Notes: generated by a model from the sequence alone, not told the origin. A stretch of DNA of 64,000 nt from Paludisphaera borealis (GCF_001956985.1 NZ_CP019082.1:1984001-2048000), one strand, 5' to 3'. Positions 35,744-45,544 are shown, numbered from the stretch's first letter. A program made the numbers and translations.

Positions 35744-35808
35744 AGCCCGAAACGCCAGCGAGTGAATGGTCCGGTCGGCGGGGAATTCACTCGCTGGCGC
35801 TTCGGACT
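35744..35808. repeat. Dispersed hairpin repeat family A, copy 2
   Basis: Arms at 35744-35767 and 35785-35808 (AGCCCGAAACGCCAGCGAGT and the complement with CGAAGCGCC), 24 bases with two mismatches and a 17-base loop. The rest of 35450-35885 holds no gene; an AT-rich stretch at 35820-35860 follows. Confidence 0.88.
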
Positions 35809-35885
35809 TCTATTTCGAGACAACGTAATCATATTTGATGATTTAATAATCCGTTCTTTGTCGGGGCTCCATCCTGGCCGCCGCG

Positions 35886-36737
35886 CTAGCGAACGGCCCG
35901 GAGCAATTGCCGGGGCACTGACGTCGGTTCGCCGGTCCACTCGCCGTCGAGCAGGGTGACGCGCACGGCTCGATGATCGCCGAACTGCTCGCCCGTCGAG
36001 GTCCGGATTCCCGCAAGGCTCGACGGCTGGCTGTCGTCGTCGACCCGGACCTCGGAGCCGTTGGGCAGCAAGAACGTCGATCCATCCCGAAGAGCCACTC
36101 TCCAGCCGTTGAACACTTTAACGTCGATGACCGCTTTGGCCCCGACGCGATGCCTGAAAGTCATCGAGTCGATCTTCCAGCGAAGAGTTCCTTCGGTCAC
36201 GAGAGCGGGCGCCGCAAGGAGGATCGTCATCGTCGACAGCGCGCCGAGTCGAAGTCGGCGCGGGGAGGCGACGGCCGGAGCCGCTTCCACCTTGGCCGCG
36301 AACTTCCGCGCCAGCGAACCACCAGTCAGGGCGGCGAGCAACTGGAGAAGCAGCAGCAGACCGGGAATAACGCCATAGGCGACGACCATCGCACCGATCT
36401 CGGACGATTCGAGCCAGTCTCCCAAGGTCGTGGAAACCAGGACCGACTCAAGGTACGAGAGCAACGGCTTGAGCCCAACCGCCGTGCCGAGAACGGCGAG
36501 CAGTCCGACGACGACGAATCCGAGTCGGAACGGTCTCGTTTGATCTCGCCGCCAGACCAGGCGAGTGAGTACGACGGCCAAGATATTCGCCATCGGCAGC
36601 GTCCCCAATAAGAGCACATCGAGCGCTCCCGTGAGAACCCCGGGACGGATTCGAATCGACCGGATCGCCATGCAGTCGACGGCGACGGCGAACACGACGA
36701 TCATGACCGAATTGACCGAGAGGCGGGGTAACTTCAC
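35886..36737 (-). CDS. Multi-pass membrane protein of unknown function
   Basis: A 283-residue protein with about five hydrophobic helices in the first 190 residues (for example VMIVVFAVAVDCMAI, VLLLGTLPMANILAVVLTRL, LGFVVVGLLAVLGTAVGL, GLLLLLQLLAALTGG) and a soluble C-terminal domain of beta strands (VDDDSQPSSLAGIRTSTGEQ). It starts at GTG 36737, preceded by GGAGGGA. I do not recognise the family. The gene lies between the repeat island and the Amt terminator, on the same strand as amtB. Confidence 0.75.
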   Translation of the reverse strand: MKLPRLSVNSVMIVVFAVAVDCMAIRSIRIRPGVLTGALDVLLLGTLPMANILAVVLTRLVWRRDQTRPFRLGFVVVGLLAVLGTAVGLKPLLSYLESVLVSTTLGDWLESSEIGAMVVAYGVIPGLLLLLQLLAALTGGSLARKFAAKVEAAPAVASPRRLRLGALSTMTILLAAPALVTEGTLRWKIDSMTFRHRVGAKAVIDVKVFNGWRVALRDGSTFLLPNGSEVRVDDDSQPSSLAGIRTSTGEQFGDHRAVRVTLLDGEWTGEPTSVPRQLLRAVR

Positions 36738-36837
36738 GGCATCCCTCCACTGGACGACGACAAGCTCCTGTACGCGTGGGGCCTTACCTTACTCCAGTCC
36801 CAAGGCGGGTCCACCCCGAACGACTTCGAAAAGCAAC

Positions 36838-36876
36838 GAAAGGGCCCGGCCGGGAGACGTTCCAGGCCGGGCCCTT
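36838..36876 (-). terminator. Rho-independent terminator after amtB
   Basis: On the minus strand, AAGGGCCCGGCC pairs with GGCCGGGCCCTT (36840-36851 and 36865-36876) with a 13-base loop, followed by T-containing sequence. It lies 30 bases after the amt stop. Confidence 0.85.
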
Positions 36877-36906
36877 CGGGTTTCTTGCTTTCTTGCTCGC
36901 GCTGAA

Positions 36907-38298
36907 TTACGAGGTGACGATCAGCTCTTCCTCGACGACGACATGCTTGGAATGGCCGACGCCGCTGAGCAGGCCGTTGAGCCGCCAGGCCGCCTCGCCG
37001 TGCTGGCTGAGGTCGAGGCCGGTGTACTCCTGGTCTTCGGGGACGCGGAGCGGGACGATGAGGTCCACCAGCTTGTAGAGGATCATCGAGCCGACGAACG
37101 AGAAGACGGCGACGATCACAAGCGCGATCATGTGGTACATGAACGTCTCGGTCTTGCCGTACTTCAGGCCGACGTCCGTGGCGTAGATCCCGGTGGCGAT
37201 CATCCCGACCATGCCGCCGACGCCGTGGCAGGGGAAGACGTCGAGCGTGTCGTCGAGGGTCGACTTCGTCTTGAGATGCACGGCCATGTTCGAGAGCACG
37301 CTCGCGACCAGGCCGATGACGATGCTCTCGCGGACCGTGACGAAGCCGGCGGCGGGCGTGATGGCCACCAGGCCGACGACGGCCCCGATGCAGGCGCCCA
37401 TCGCCGACGGCTTACGGCCCCGAATCCAGTCGAAGAACATCCAGCCCAGCATCGCGACGGCCGACGCCGTGTTGGTGGTCGCGAAGGCCAGGGCCGCGGT
37501 GCCGTTGGCCGCCCCGGCCGAGCCGGCGTTGAACCCGAACCAGCCGAACCAGAGCATGCCCGTGCCGAGCATCACGTAGGGGATGTTCGCCGGTTCATGG
37601 GCGACGTTGGCCTGGTGCGTCTTGCGACGCCCGAGGATCATCGCTCCGGCGAGCGCCGCGAACCCGGCCGACATGTGGACGACCGTGCCGCCGGCGAAGT
37701 CCTTCACGCCCCACTTGAAGAAGATCCCCTGGGGGTGCCAGGTCATGTGCGCGAGCGGACAGTAAATCAACAGGCTGAACAACACCATGAACAGCAAGTA
37801 AGCCGAGAACCGCACCCGCTCGGCGAACGAGCCGGTGATCAAGGCCGGCGTGATGATGGCGAACTTGAGTTGGAACATCGCGAAGACCAGCAGCGGGATC
37901 GTCATCTTGAGCGCCCCGTCGCCCGTCCCCAAGGTCACCGGCGCGGCGCTGACGTTGTCGAACATGAAGAACGTCAGCGGATTGCCGATCACACCGCCGA
38001 TGTCGTCACCGAACGCCAGGCTGAAACCCACCACCACCCACAAGAGGCTGATGACGCCGAGCGCGATGACGCTCTGAAGCATCGTCGAAACCACATTCTT
38101 GCTGCTGACCATTCCCCCGTAGAAGAACGACAACCCCGGCGTCATCAGCAACACCAAGGCCGACGCCGTCAGCATCCAGGCGACGTCGCCCGTGTTCAGC
38201 GTGTCTCCCGGCGGGAGGGCCTTTCCCGTTGCGGGAATCACCGTGGCCAGAACGGCCATCACAACCAGAATCAGGAAGGGGAATACTGCGCGTTTCAT
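36907..38298 (-). CDS. amtB: Ammonium transporter
   Basis: A 463-residue Amt/MEP/Rh channel in the inner membrane. A signal-like N-terminus (VFPFLILVVMAVLATVI) precedes 11 helices. The two pore histidines are in GGTVVHMSAGFAALAGA and VFPCHGVGGMVG. The cytoplasmic tail ends in a basic-acidic segment (VVVEEELIVTS). Amt genes usually sit beside a glnK (PII) gene; none is visible up- or downstream, so control is unclear. GAAGGA precedes the ATG. Ammonium uptake feeds the glutamine synthetase and GOGAT genes in the same window. Confidence 0.95.
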   Translation of the reverse strand: MKRAVFPFLILVVMAVLATVIPATGKALPPGDTLNTGDVAWMLTASALVLLMTPGLSFFYGGMVSSKNVVSTMLQSVIALGVISLLWVVVGFSLAFGDDIGGVIGNPLTFFMFDNVSAAPVTLGTGDGALKMTIPLLVFAMFQLKFAIITPALITGSFAERVRFSAYLLFMVLFSLLIYCPLAHMTWHPQGIFFKWGVKDFAGGTVVHMSAGFAALAGAMILGRRKTHQANVAHEPANIPYVMLGTGMLWFGWFGFNAGSAGAANGTAALAFATTNTASAVAMLGWMFFDWIRGRKPSAMGACIGAVVGLVAITPAAGFVTVRESIVIGLVASVLSNMAVHLKTKSTLDDTLDVFPCHGVGGMVGMIATGIYATDVGLKYGKTETFMYHMIALVIVAVFSFVGSMILYKLVDLIVPLRVPEDQEYTGLDLSQHGEAAWRLNGLLSGVGHSKHVVVEEELIVTS

Positions 38299-38707
38299 AG
38301 GCGTGTCCTTCTAGTTTCGAGGCACTGGAGAGTCTTCCGCAATCCTCTGCTCCAGGAGACCAGGCCCGTCCGTTCGCTGTCTCGAAAGTCGCAAGGCGAC
38401 TATTTATCGAGGTTTAGGCGAACAGGCGGATCACTTGAGGAGCGGCAAGCGGGAGGATGCCGGCTACGAAAGACCTTCCTGAAGCAAGACTCGTGCCATG
38501 CGAAGAAACTGAGCGAAGGACTTATCAAGACGTGTAGGCGGAAGGAACGCCGCGCGGGCGGGAGAGACGCCCACGACGTTCGATTCAAGCGAGCGAGAGG
38601 TGAAAGGCGGGGGGCGGCTCATCGGGGACGATCACAGTGCGAGTGCAGTCGAGATACGCGGGCGGGAGAGACGCCCACGAAGGCTCTGACTCAGAGCGGC
38701 GGTCGAA
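38299..38707. repeat. Intergenic region with two direct repeats
   Basis: The 24-base sequence CGCGGGCGGGAGAGACGCCC plus ACGA occurs at 38553-38576 and 38657-38680. Each copy can fold as a small hairpin (GGGCG with CGCCC). It lies upstream of the amtB start and downstream of the porin end. No gene is supported. Confidence 0.7.
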
Positions 38708-40420
38708 TCACCAGAGGAAAATCACGTCGACCGCCAGGGTGAACTGGCTGTTGCGCGTGTTGTCGTTATAGGCCGCGTGGTATTGCGACCAGTCGTACCG
38801 GGCTTCAGGGCGAATCCAGATGTTCGGATTCGGCTTATAGATAGCGCCCACGGTCTGTTCATAGTAGGTGTCGCCGACGAACTGGTTGTTGATCATCTTC
38901 TGGGTCCGGGCGCCCTGCGGGTCCCAGAACACTTCCGATCGCCAGACGCCGGTGATCTTCGGGTGGAACTGGTAGAGGAACCAGTTGCCGTAGCTGAACC
39001 ACGTGGCGCTGCGGGGTTGGCCGTTCTCGCCGCCCGAGCCGAGGCCGGGGATCGAGCGTTCCCACCCCTGGTCGGTTTCCATGACCTGCGTGAGCTTATC
39101 ATTCCACTTATGCGTGCCGACGGTCGTGAACAGCGTTCGATCGTTGCGGAAGTAGCCGGGATTGGGGAGGCCGGCGATGGACGGAACGTTCACGTAGCCC
39201 GTGGGATAGATCTGTTGACCGTTCGGCAATTGGTTGGGGAACTGGTTCGGCCCCCAGACGACGGTCGTCGCGAGGGTCGTCTTCTCGTCCTTGCTCGTCC
39301 AGGAGAAGCCGCCGATGTATCCCCAGGCGAACCTCTCGTCGACCCAGCGGTCCCAGCCGTTGATGGCGCCGTTGTAGAGGTTGATCTTGTCGGTGACATG
39401 CCAGGTGGTCAGAACGCCGAGGTGGGTGAACGGCTGGCCGTAGTTGAACATGTAAGGCACCGACAGCAACGGACGTGCGATCGCCGGCACCTGTTCATAC
39501 CCAGCGATCGTGTACCAACGTCCCCCCTTGACGTCGATGCCGCCTTCCGTCAGAAACGGTAGGTGCACTTCGCCGTAGAGCTGGGCCATGTCGTAGCCCG
39601 AGAACGAGTTCAGCTTGAATGCGTTGTTAGCGAACCCCTGCATATAGTTGAACTGCCAGTCGTTGCCGAACAGGCTGTCGACGCGGAACCCGAAGTTGAT
39701 CTCGTCGTTCTGCTCGAGGGGATTCTCTACGACGATGTAATACTGGTTCCCCTGCCACGAGTTCGCCCGGTGGTTTGGGTTCACCCCGAAGTTCTCGCCG
39801 TCCTTGGGCTTGCCGTTGGTATTGCCGGTATAGCTGTTCTGAATCCAGCCGTAGATCTTGACCGGCGACTCCTCGTAGCCCAGCAGGTCTTGAAGGTGCT
39901 TGACCTGCCCTTCCTTGTCGGCGTCGGCGGCTTCCGTGGCGGCCTCGGCGGTGGTCGACTCGCCGCCGCCGATCTCGCGGTCGGAGGCGGGAACATTCAG
40001 ATCGACCGGATTGACCGGAACCTCGCCGGTCGGGGAAGGCAGCGGAGGAGCCTCGGCCGCCCCTTGGGGAGCTTCGCCAGCGGTGACGGCGTTCTGCACC
40101 CTCTGGACCGCGCTATCATTGGTCAGTGCGCTCGGGGAAGACGTGCGGAGTCGACTCGGGGCCGGCGCGGGAGCCGCCGGCTCGGGACTCTGGCCGCGAA
40201 GATAACTCGCCCCCCAAGGCGCATCAGGACGCACCGCGACTCCCCCACGCGAGGGCTTCGCCTCAGCTCCACCGAAGAACCGACGCAACCGGCTCCCCAC
40301 TCTAGACGAGTTCTTTTCGTTATCGGCTTCCTGGCCGTTCGCCAACGCTTGAGATGCCAGGAAGCAAACCGCGATACAGCACGTCCAGTGCCGTATCGTC
40401 GGCCATGACCGGTTCGTCAT
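38708..40420 (-). CDS. Outer-membrane beta-barrel porin (BBP2-like)
   Basis: A 570-residue exported protein. The signal peptide begins at ATG 40420 (WTCCIAVCFLASQALANGQ). A Pro/Ser-rich linker runs to about residue 180. The rest is a beta barrel with alternating aromatic residues (YGWIQNSYTGNTNG, NEINFGFRVDSLFG, MYFNYGQPFTHLG-like segments) and ends in ...VDVIFLW, the C-terminal aromatic of outer-membrane barrels. It resembles the OmpL-like BBP2 group. Substrate is unknown. ATG 40420 is chosen because the signal peptide starts there; upstream in-frame ATGs have no signal. Confidence 0.82.
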   Translation of the reverse strand: MTNRSWPTIRHWTCCIAVCFLASQALANGQEADNEKNSSRVGSRLRRFFGGAEAKPSRGGVAVRPDAPWGASYLRGQSPEPAAPAPAPSRLRTSSPSALTNDSAVQRVQNAVTAGEAPQGAAEAPPLPSPTGEVPVNPVDLNVPASDREIGGGESTTAEAATEAADADKEGQVKHLQDLLGYEESPVKIYGWIQNSYTGNTNGKPKDGENFGVNPNHRANSWQGNQYYIVVENPLEQNDEINFGFRVDSLFGNDWQFNYMQGFANNAFKLNSFSGYDMAQLYGEVHLPFLTEGGIDVKGGRWYTIAGYEQVPAIARPLLSVPYMFNYGQPFTHLGVLTTWHVTDKINLYNGAINGWDRWVDERFAWGYIGGFSWTSKDEKTTLATTVVWGPNQFPNQLPNGQQIYPTGYVNVPSIAGLPNPGYFRNDRTLFTTVGTHKWNDKLTQVMETDQGWERSIPGLGSGGENGQPRSATWFSYGNWFLYQFHPKITGVWRSEVFWDPQGARTQKMINNQFVGDTYYEQTVGAIYKPNPNIWIRPEARYDWSQYHAAYNDNTRNSQFTLAVDVIFLW

Positions 40421-40732
40421 CGGGTTACTCGTTTCTCGATCTGGGCGATTGCGCGTCGAACTCTCCTTGTCCCGACTGCGCAACATGCCGGACATAACGA
40501 TACCGTGTATAAAGTCGGAAAAACCGGGACGGCCGATCACCGATTCACTTCCGAATTCGTAAAACCGGACCAGGTCGATCGGATTTCGGCCCCGCGGCGG
40601 GAATCGAAGGACGCTCGCCAAGCTGCAGACCCGCGAATGAATGAAACTTAAGAATCAACACAGGGTTGCGACGCCGAACAAATCCTCAAGTTCCGGCTTG
40701 AGATCGAACCACACCTCGCGAAGGAGACGTAT
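40421..40732. other. Divergent intergenic region, porin to glycerophosphodiesterase
   Basis: Promoters for both divergent genes are expected here. GGAGA precedes the ATG at 40733. No operator was recognised. Confidence 0.4.
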
Positions 40733-41677
40733 ATGGACAACCGTTTCATCGAACTTCTCAAGTCGAAGCGACGTGCGCCCGTCGTCGTGGCTCATCGCGG
40801 CGACTCGTTCCACGCGCCGGAGAACACCCTGGAAGCCGGCCGCGCGGCCAAGAAGGCCGGCGCGCACGCCTGGGAGATCGACGTCCAGCTCACGCGCGAC
40901 GGCGTCCCCGTCCTGCTCCACGACGAGAGTCTGAAGCGCACGACCGACGTTGCCATGAAGTTCGCCGGCGACCCGCGCGGCAAGAGCGGCTGGTACGTCT
41001 CCGACTTCGACTGGAAGGAAGTCGAAACCCTCGACGCCGGCTCGTGGTTCGTCGCCGAATCGGGCGGCTACCGCTCGGCCAAGCAGTTCGGCACTCTGAA
41101 CGCGCTCGGCGACGCCCGCAAAGTCTTCGCAACCGGTGCCGTCCGCATCCCCACCCTTGAACAGACGCTCCGGCTCACGGCCGAACTCGACTTCCTGATC
41201 AACGTCGAACTGAAATCGTTTCCCGAAGGCTACCCCGGGTTGGCGCGGACCGTTCTGGAGACGATCGAGCGGACCGAGACAGCCTCGCGGGTCTTGATCT
41301 CCTGCTTCGACCACCGCGAGCTGGCCAAGCTCCGCACCCTGACGGCCGGCTCGCCGGATCGCGCCGTGCCGCTCGGCGTCTTGCAGAGCAATCCCCTGCA
41401 TCGCCCGGGCCTCTACACGTCTCAGATCGTCGGCGCGCAGACCTGCCACCTCTCGGCCGACTGCCTCGGCGCGCATTCGACCGCCTACCGGGCGTCGTCG
41501 TCGGTAGGCGCCCTCTGGAAAGACGTGATCGACGACCTCCGCGCCACCCAGGTCCCGCTCCTGGTCTGGACCGTCAACGCCCACGGACCCGGCAGCCTGA
41601 CCGACCACCTCGCCCAGCTTGGCGCGGAGGGGCTAATCACCGACGATCCGGCCGGCATGCTCCGGTCGTTCGGCTGA
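40733..41677 (+). CDS. Glycerophosphodiester phosphodiesterase family protein
   Basis: A 314-residue GDPD-type TIM barrel. The catalytic start is VAHRGDSFHAPENTLEAG (His and Arg of HRG), with WEIDVQLTRDGVPVLLHDE giving the metal-binding Glu/Asp/His set, and NVELKSFP near the middle. GDPD enzymes split glycerophosphodiesters to glycerol-3-phosphate and an alcohol. There is no signal peptide, so it is probably cytoplasmic. The last 240 bases are duplicated at 42751-43030 (separate entry). GGAGA precedes the ATG. Confidence 0.92.
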   Translation: MDNRFIELLKSKRRAPVVVAHRGDSFHAPENTLEAGRAAKKAGAHAWEIDVQLTRDGVPVLLHDESLKRTTDVAMKFAGDPRGKSGWYVSDFDWKEVETLDAGSWFVAESGGYRSAKQFGTLNALGDARKVFATGAVRIPTLEQTLRLTAELDFLINVELKSFPEGYPGLARTVLETIERTETASRVLISCFDHRELAKLRTLTAGSPDRAVPLGVLQSNPLHRPGLYTSQIVGAQTCHLSADCLGAHSTAYRASSSVGALWKDVIDDLRATQVPLLVWTVNAHGPGSLTDHLAQLGAEGLITDDPAGMLRSFG

Positions 41678-41852
41678 CGAGATTCTACTTGCTCAATCTG
41701 ACCAGGGCCGAGGCTCCGATGATTTTGCCATTTTTTGCTGAGTGGACTAATATAGTTGACTCGCTGCTAACGAACAAGTAATTTTGAGTGCGCCCAAGAA
41801 GGCCATGTCGGTTTTGAGATGTCTGCCTTTCACTCTCTCCAGGAGATGCAAC

Positions 41853-42746
41853 ATGTCAATTCTATCGCTTCGGCAATGCGAAAAGCGGCGCAGCAGGAAC
41901 TTCGTCCCCGCGTGGTCTGCGAAATCGGGGTACGGACGGTTGGAAGCTCGAGCCCTCACGGCCCCTATGATCTTCCGTCGGCCTCCAGCCGACTCGCAGT
42001 CACTTCAGGACGGAACTTGGGCCGGCGCGAACGGCTTGCTGGGCAACGCCGGCCTCAACGCAGCCCAGGTTCTCGGGTCGATCTCCGCTAACCCCCCCGG
42101 CACGACTACCGCCCTGGAATCAGCATCTATAAACGTTATAGACACGGGCAATTCCAATCCTCCCGCTCTACCTACTGGGACCGGCGCGGTCACGGCAGGT
42201 TCGGATCTCAACATAAAGATCTTCGGCACGGGGAACGGATTCGTCGCAGCTGGCACAGCATCCAACTTCATCAGGAATTACGTTCTCGCCGACACCGTCG
42301 CCGCAGGAGGTCCTGCGGCGTTCGTGGAGGAGACCTTTTCATACGATTTGACCGCTACCGGCGGTAACATTATCTACCTTTCGAATCTCACTACTCCAGC
42401 ACTTACGGTCCGGGGTGCCATGAACCAGGTGACGGTCGGAAGTGCGGCTAATCCTGACCTTGTTACTTTCCCAGCTGCCCTTAATTCCGGAATCATCACG
42501 ACTGGCCAGGAAAAGATTAAATACAATTTCACCACAGGCACAGGCACCGTGCATCTCGATCTGACCGCGACGCTACCCGTGGGCGCTTTGCCTGGTGCGG
42601 GATCGAATCCCAATGGGACGGCCATTGGAGTTCCATGGGGCGTTCAGTTCAACAACAACCTGGGCCAATTCTCGAGCACGAATGCAACTGCGGATCTTCG
42701 CATGTCCTATTCGCTACAGATCTCAAACAATCCATTCCAGTTGTAG
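41853..42746 (+). CDS. AT-richer hypothetical protein between duplicated ends
   Basis: A 297-residue protein, not recognised. After a basic N-terminal segment of about 25 residues it has GYGRLEARALTAP, which loosely recalls the LExLExR motif at the start of exported planctomycete proteins. The rest is Thr/Asn/Gly-rich with predicted beta strands (VLGSISANPPGTTTAL, NNNLGQFSSTNATADLRM). Codon use is visibly AT-richer than all neighbours, and it lies between two copies of the GDPD 3' end, so it was probably inserted. AGGAGA precedes the ATG at 41853. Confidence 0.7.
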   Translation: MSILSLRQCEKRRSRNFVPAWSAKSGYGRLEARALTAPMIFRRPPADSQSLQDGTWAGANGLLGNAGLNAAQVLGSISANPPGTTTALESASINVIDTGNSNPPALPTGTGAVTAGSDLNIKIFGTGNGFVAAGTASNFIRNYVLADTVAAGGPAAFVEETFSYDLTATGGNIIYLSNLTTPALTVRGAMNQVTVGSAANPDLVTFPAALNSGIITTGQEKIKYNFTTGTGTVHLDLTATLPVGALPGAGSNPNGTAIGVPWGVQFNNNLGQFSSTNATADLRMSYSLQISNNPFQL

Positions 42747-42750
42747 GCTA

Positions 42751-43030
42751 ACCTGCCAACTCTTGGCCGATTGCCTGGGCGCTCATTCGACGGCCTACCG
42801 GAAATCAGCTTCGGTGAGCGCCTACTGGAAAGACATATGATCGACGACCTCCGCGCCAGCCGGGTATCGTTCCCGGTCTGGACGGTCAACGCCCCTGGGC
42901 CGAGTAGCCTGACCGACTACATGGCCCAGCTTGGCGCGGAGGGCCTCATCACCGACGACCCAGCCGGCGTGCTCCGGTCGTTCGGCTGACGAGGATCTAC
43001 TTGCTCGACCTGACCAGCGCCGCGGCGCCG
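42751..43030 (+). pseudogene. Duplicated, frameshifted 3' end of the glycerophosphodiesterase gene
   Basis: About 280 bases are clearly homologous to 41441-41715, including the DNA encoding WTVNAxGPxSLTDxxAQLGAEGLITDDPAG and the RSFG end (shown in pieces). A two-base insertion (GACATATGATC for GACGTGATC) shifts the frame near 42832. The homology runs through the GDPD stop and into the end of the convergent membrane gene. In the left copy the GDPD tail is intact and the convergent tail is degraded; here it is the reverse. Confidence 0.9.
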
Positions 43031-43767
43031 CCAGCCGCGCCGACGGCGACCAGCAGCGTGGCCAGCAGCCGAGGCTGCCATTCCAGAGCGACCGGCCCGC
43101 CAGTCTCGGCCAGGGGATAGACGATCGAGCCGAGGATCTCGTAAGCGATCGTCGCCAGGGCCACACCGACCAGCCCTCCAAGGACGGCCGCCGGAATGCG
43201 CCGGGGCTCGCCAAGGCCGAGGGCCAGTCCGGCCGCCACGCCGATGGGAAGCCACAAGCCCAGGTGCATAAGAACGGATCGTAGCAACTCGCCGGGACCG
43301 GCGTCCTCCGCGTCCAGGTAGAGGGACAGAACGGGCCAGGCCACCGCAGATCCGAGACCACCACCCACAATCAAACCGATCGTCGCGCCGAGGATCGCGG
43401 TTAAGCCGCTCCTCCGAGCGAAGCCACCCGCCAGCCCGACGCCCAGCCCGAGCATTCCTCCCAGCAGGGCGGATCTTAACGCCACCTCCTTGATCTGCGC
43501 CGCCCTCCGCGTGTTCGACGAAGGGCCTTGGTAAGTCGAGCCCGGGATTGAGATCGTGGTAAGGGCCGGCTTGAATTTGACCGCCTCCGTCTCCCCGATT
43601 CCCCCAGCGACGATTCCGACGACGAATGCGGTCAGGATCGCCCACCGTATCGGATTCGCCGGAGCCTGGAAGCGAGTACGGCCATCGCCCTTGACCGACG
43701 TCGCTGATTCTGCAGACGTCGACTCGCGCGATGGGTCCATGGACGGCGAAGGTTCGTTCGATGTCAT
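42997..43767 (-). CDS. Multi-pass membrane protein with glycine-zipper-like helices
   Basis: A 256-residue protein with about six hydrophobic Gly/Ala-rich helices (AILTAFVVGIVAGGIGE, LGATIGLIVGGGLGSAVAW, VGVALATIAYEILG) after a 35-residue Ser-rich soluble N-terminus. The start ATG at 43767 is the last Met before the hydrophobic region with good codon bias; a longer frame to 43896 lies in atypical sequence. The family is not recognised. Its end overlaps the region of homology shared with 41676-41715. Confidence 0.75.
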   Translation of the reverse strand: MTSNEPSPSMDPSRESTSAESATSVKGDGRTRFQAPANPIRWAILTAFVVGIVAGGIGETEAVKFKPALTTISIPGSTYQGPSSNTRRAAQIKEVALRSALLGGMLGLGVGLAGGFARRSGLTAILGATIGLIVGGGLGSAVAWPVLSLYLDAEDAGPGELLRSVLMHLGLWLPIGVAAGLALGLGEPRRIPAAVLGGLVGVALATIAYEILGSIVYPLAETGGPVALEWQPRLLATLLVAVGAAGGAAALVRSSK

Positions 43768-44245
43768 AACGTCGGTCCTGTTTGAAAAAGTTGACGACCA
43801 GAGGAATGAATCATGTGACGACGAGGCCCATCGACGCCTCGCCCCCTTTGGTTTTCGAGGATACCACGTCCCAGGCGGTCCGGCGAAATACAGCATTGCA
43901 GATGCGACTGGCCACGGACGATCGGGTATCCATTCCGCACCAGGACGAGGACCGCGCCTATGCCGAACGAGCGAATGCGACTGGATTTACCAAAAATCCG
44001 TCAAATTCAAGCAAGATTTCCGCCATGAACACCGAAGTGACTTGGCTTCATAGAAGGGTTTTCCTGCGCGAATTCATTAAGATTCCGGCACGCCCCAGCG
44101 GTTTTCTGAAACCGCAAGAATTAAGACTTCGATAAGAAGGTGAGCGAATGATTGTGCAACACTGATTGAAGAGTTAAGCTCACTCGCGCAGCACATTTCT
44201 TCCCGCAGGGTCGTCATTGCTGGGCGTTATGCCCGGAGGTATCTC
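43768..44245. other. Intergenic region upstream of the DUF1559 gene
   Basis: No gene supported. The 43975-44150 stretch is AT-richer (CAAAAATCCGTCAAATTC) and probably carries the promoter of the DUF1559 cluster. No hairpin was recognised. Confidence 0.4.
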
Positions 44246-45367
44246 ATGGATCGGCGTCGGGGTTTCACGTTGATCGAGCTGCTGGTCGTGATCGCCATTA
44301 TCGCGGTCTTGATAGCGCTCTTGCTTCCCGCCGTACAGTCGGCGCGCGAAGCGGCGCGTCGCGCGCAATGTGTGAACAATCTGAAGCAATTAGGACTCGC
44401 GATGCATAACTACGTGTCCCAGAACGATACGTTCCCGCCGGTGGTGCAGAACGGCGGCCTGATCGTCTGGAATAATTTCGGCGGCCTTTATTTCGATCCG
44501 TGGCCGCTTGACTGGACGGCTTCCATCCTGCCGCAGATGGAGCAGCAGCCACTGTACAACGCCCTGAACTGGGGGCTTAGCAGCGGCTTCGGCGGAGCTG
44601 GGTGGGACCAACAGAACACGACGGTCCTGGCCACGCAGCTCTCCAGCGTCCTGTGCCCGTCGGAGAACCTCAAGAACACGACGCAAGGGCCGGGCACCCG
44701 CAAGAACTACATGGCCAGCATCGGCGGTCCGGCCAATTTCATGGCGTGGAGCGGCATCCTCGTACCGCTCAAGGACGGCACGAACAACTGGATGGGCGCC
44801 CCCACCAGTTCCAACTGCGGGCAAACGGTCGGGTTCGAGTCGATCACCGACGGATCCTCCAATACCGCTTTGATCAGCGAGTCGCTGATCGGCTCCGGCC
44901 CATCCTCACCGATTCCCCTGTCTTCGACGACCCGACGCGGCACGTATATGTGGAAACCGGGCCTGACTAACAACTTGAATCAAGGGCCGGCGGGCGGGCC
45001 TTCCGCTCAGCAGTTCGTCCAAGCCTGCATGGCCATACCCGGCAGCCAAATGTCGTTCGGCCCGGGGGCACCCCCGAACGGCAACTACTGGATCGTCGGA
45101 AACCCCGGCTCTTGCTTGCTGTGGGACACCTACAACCACTTCTCGCCCCCGAACGGCACCGGTTGCATGGCGGACAACGACCCCAATTCGAGCGCTTACG
45201 GGCACGTCGCGGATGCCATGCCCCCTTCAAGCAATCATCCTGGCGGAGTCAACGTCGTCTTCGGCGACGGTTCGGTGAGGTTCATCAAGAACTCCATTAG
45301 TATTCCGGTCTGGTGGGCGATCGGTACCCGCAACGGCAACGAGATCGTCTCGGCCGACCAGTATTAA
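44246..45367 (+). CDS. DUF1559 family prepilin-like protein
   Basis: A 373-residue protein. It starts [20 protein letters not shown], a type IV pilin/type II pseudopilin N-terminus with the conserved Glu at +5 after the cleavage Gly. The next residues ([18 protein letters not shown]) and the C-terminal [17 protein letters not shown] are the DUF1559 signature, a family greatly expanded in planctomycetes. It is probably processed by a prepilin peptidase and assembled into a pseudopilus or surface layer; the role is unproven. GGAGG precedes the ATG. The small lipoprotein gene follows at 177 bases. Confidence 0.95.
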   Translation: MDRRRGFTLIELLVVIAIIAVLIALLLPAVQSAREAARRAQCVNNLKQLGLAMHNYVSQNDTFPPVVQNGGLIVWNNFGGLYFDPWPLDWTASILPQMEQQPLYNALNWGLSSGFGGAGWDQQNTTVLATQLSSVLCPSENLKNTTQGPGTRKNYMASIGGPANFMAWSGILVPLKDGTNNWMGAPTSSNCGQTVGFESITDGSSNTALISESLIGSGPSSPIPLSSTTRRGTYMWKPGLTNNLNQGPAGGPSAQQFVQACMAIPGSQMSFGPGAPPNGNYWIVGNPGSCLLWDTYNHFSPPNGTGCMADNDPNSSAYGHVADAMPPSSNHPGGVNVVFGDGSVRFIKNSISIPVWWAIGTRNGNEIVSADQY

Positions 45368-45544
45368 TCCGGCGCGCGTCCGCTTCGACCAACTTCCACG
45401 TCGGTCAAGGCGACCTTGTCCTTCGCCCTTTGTCTTCGAGCTATTCTACTACCAGGTGACAGACATCGGCCGGGGTGCGAGTGACGCCCCCCGGGCCGGT
45501 TCGAAATTCCCACTTTCGCGAAAGCTAATTCCAGGGAGAGTTTG

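Noticed and set aside
36565-38742. A 725-codon plus-strand frame
   Set aside because: It is antisense to amtB and the adjacent membrane gene; the product is His/Asp/Arg-rich low complexity.
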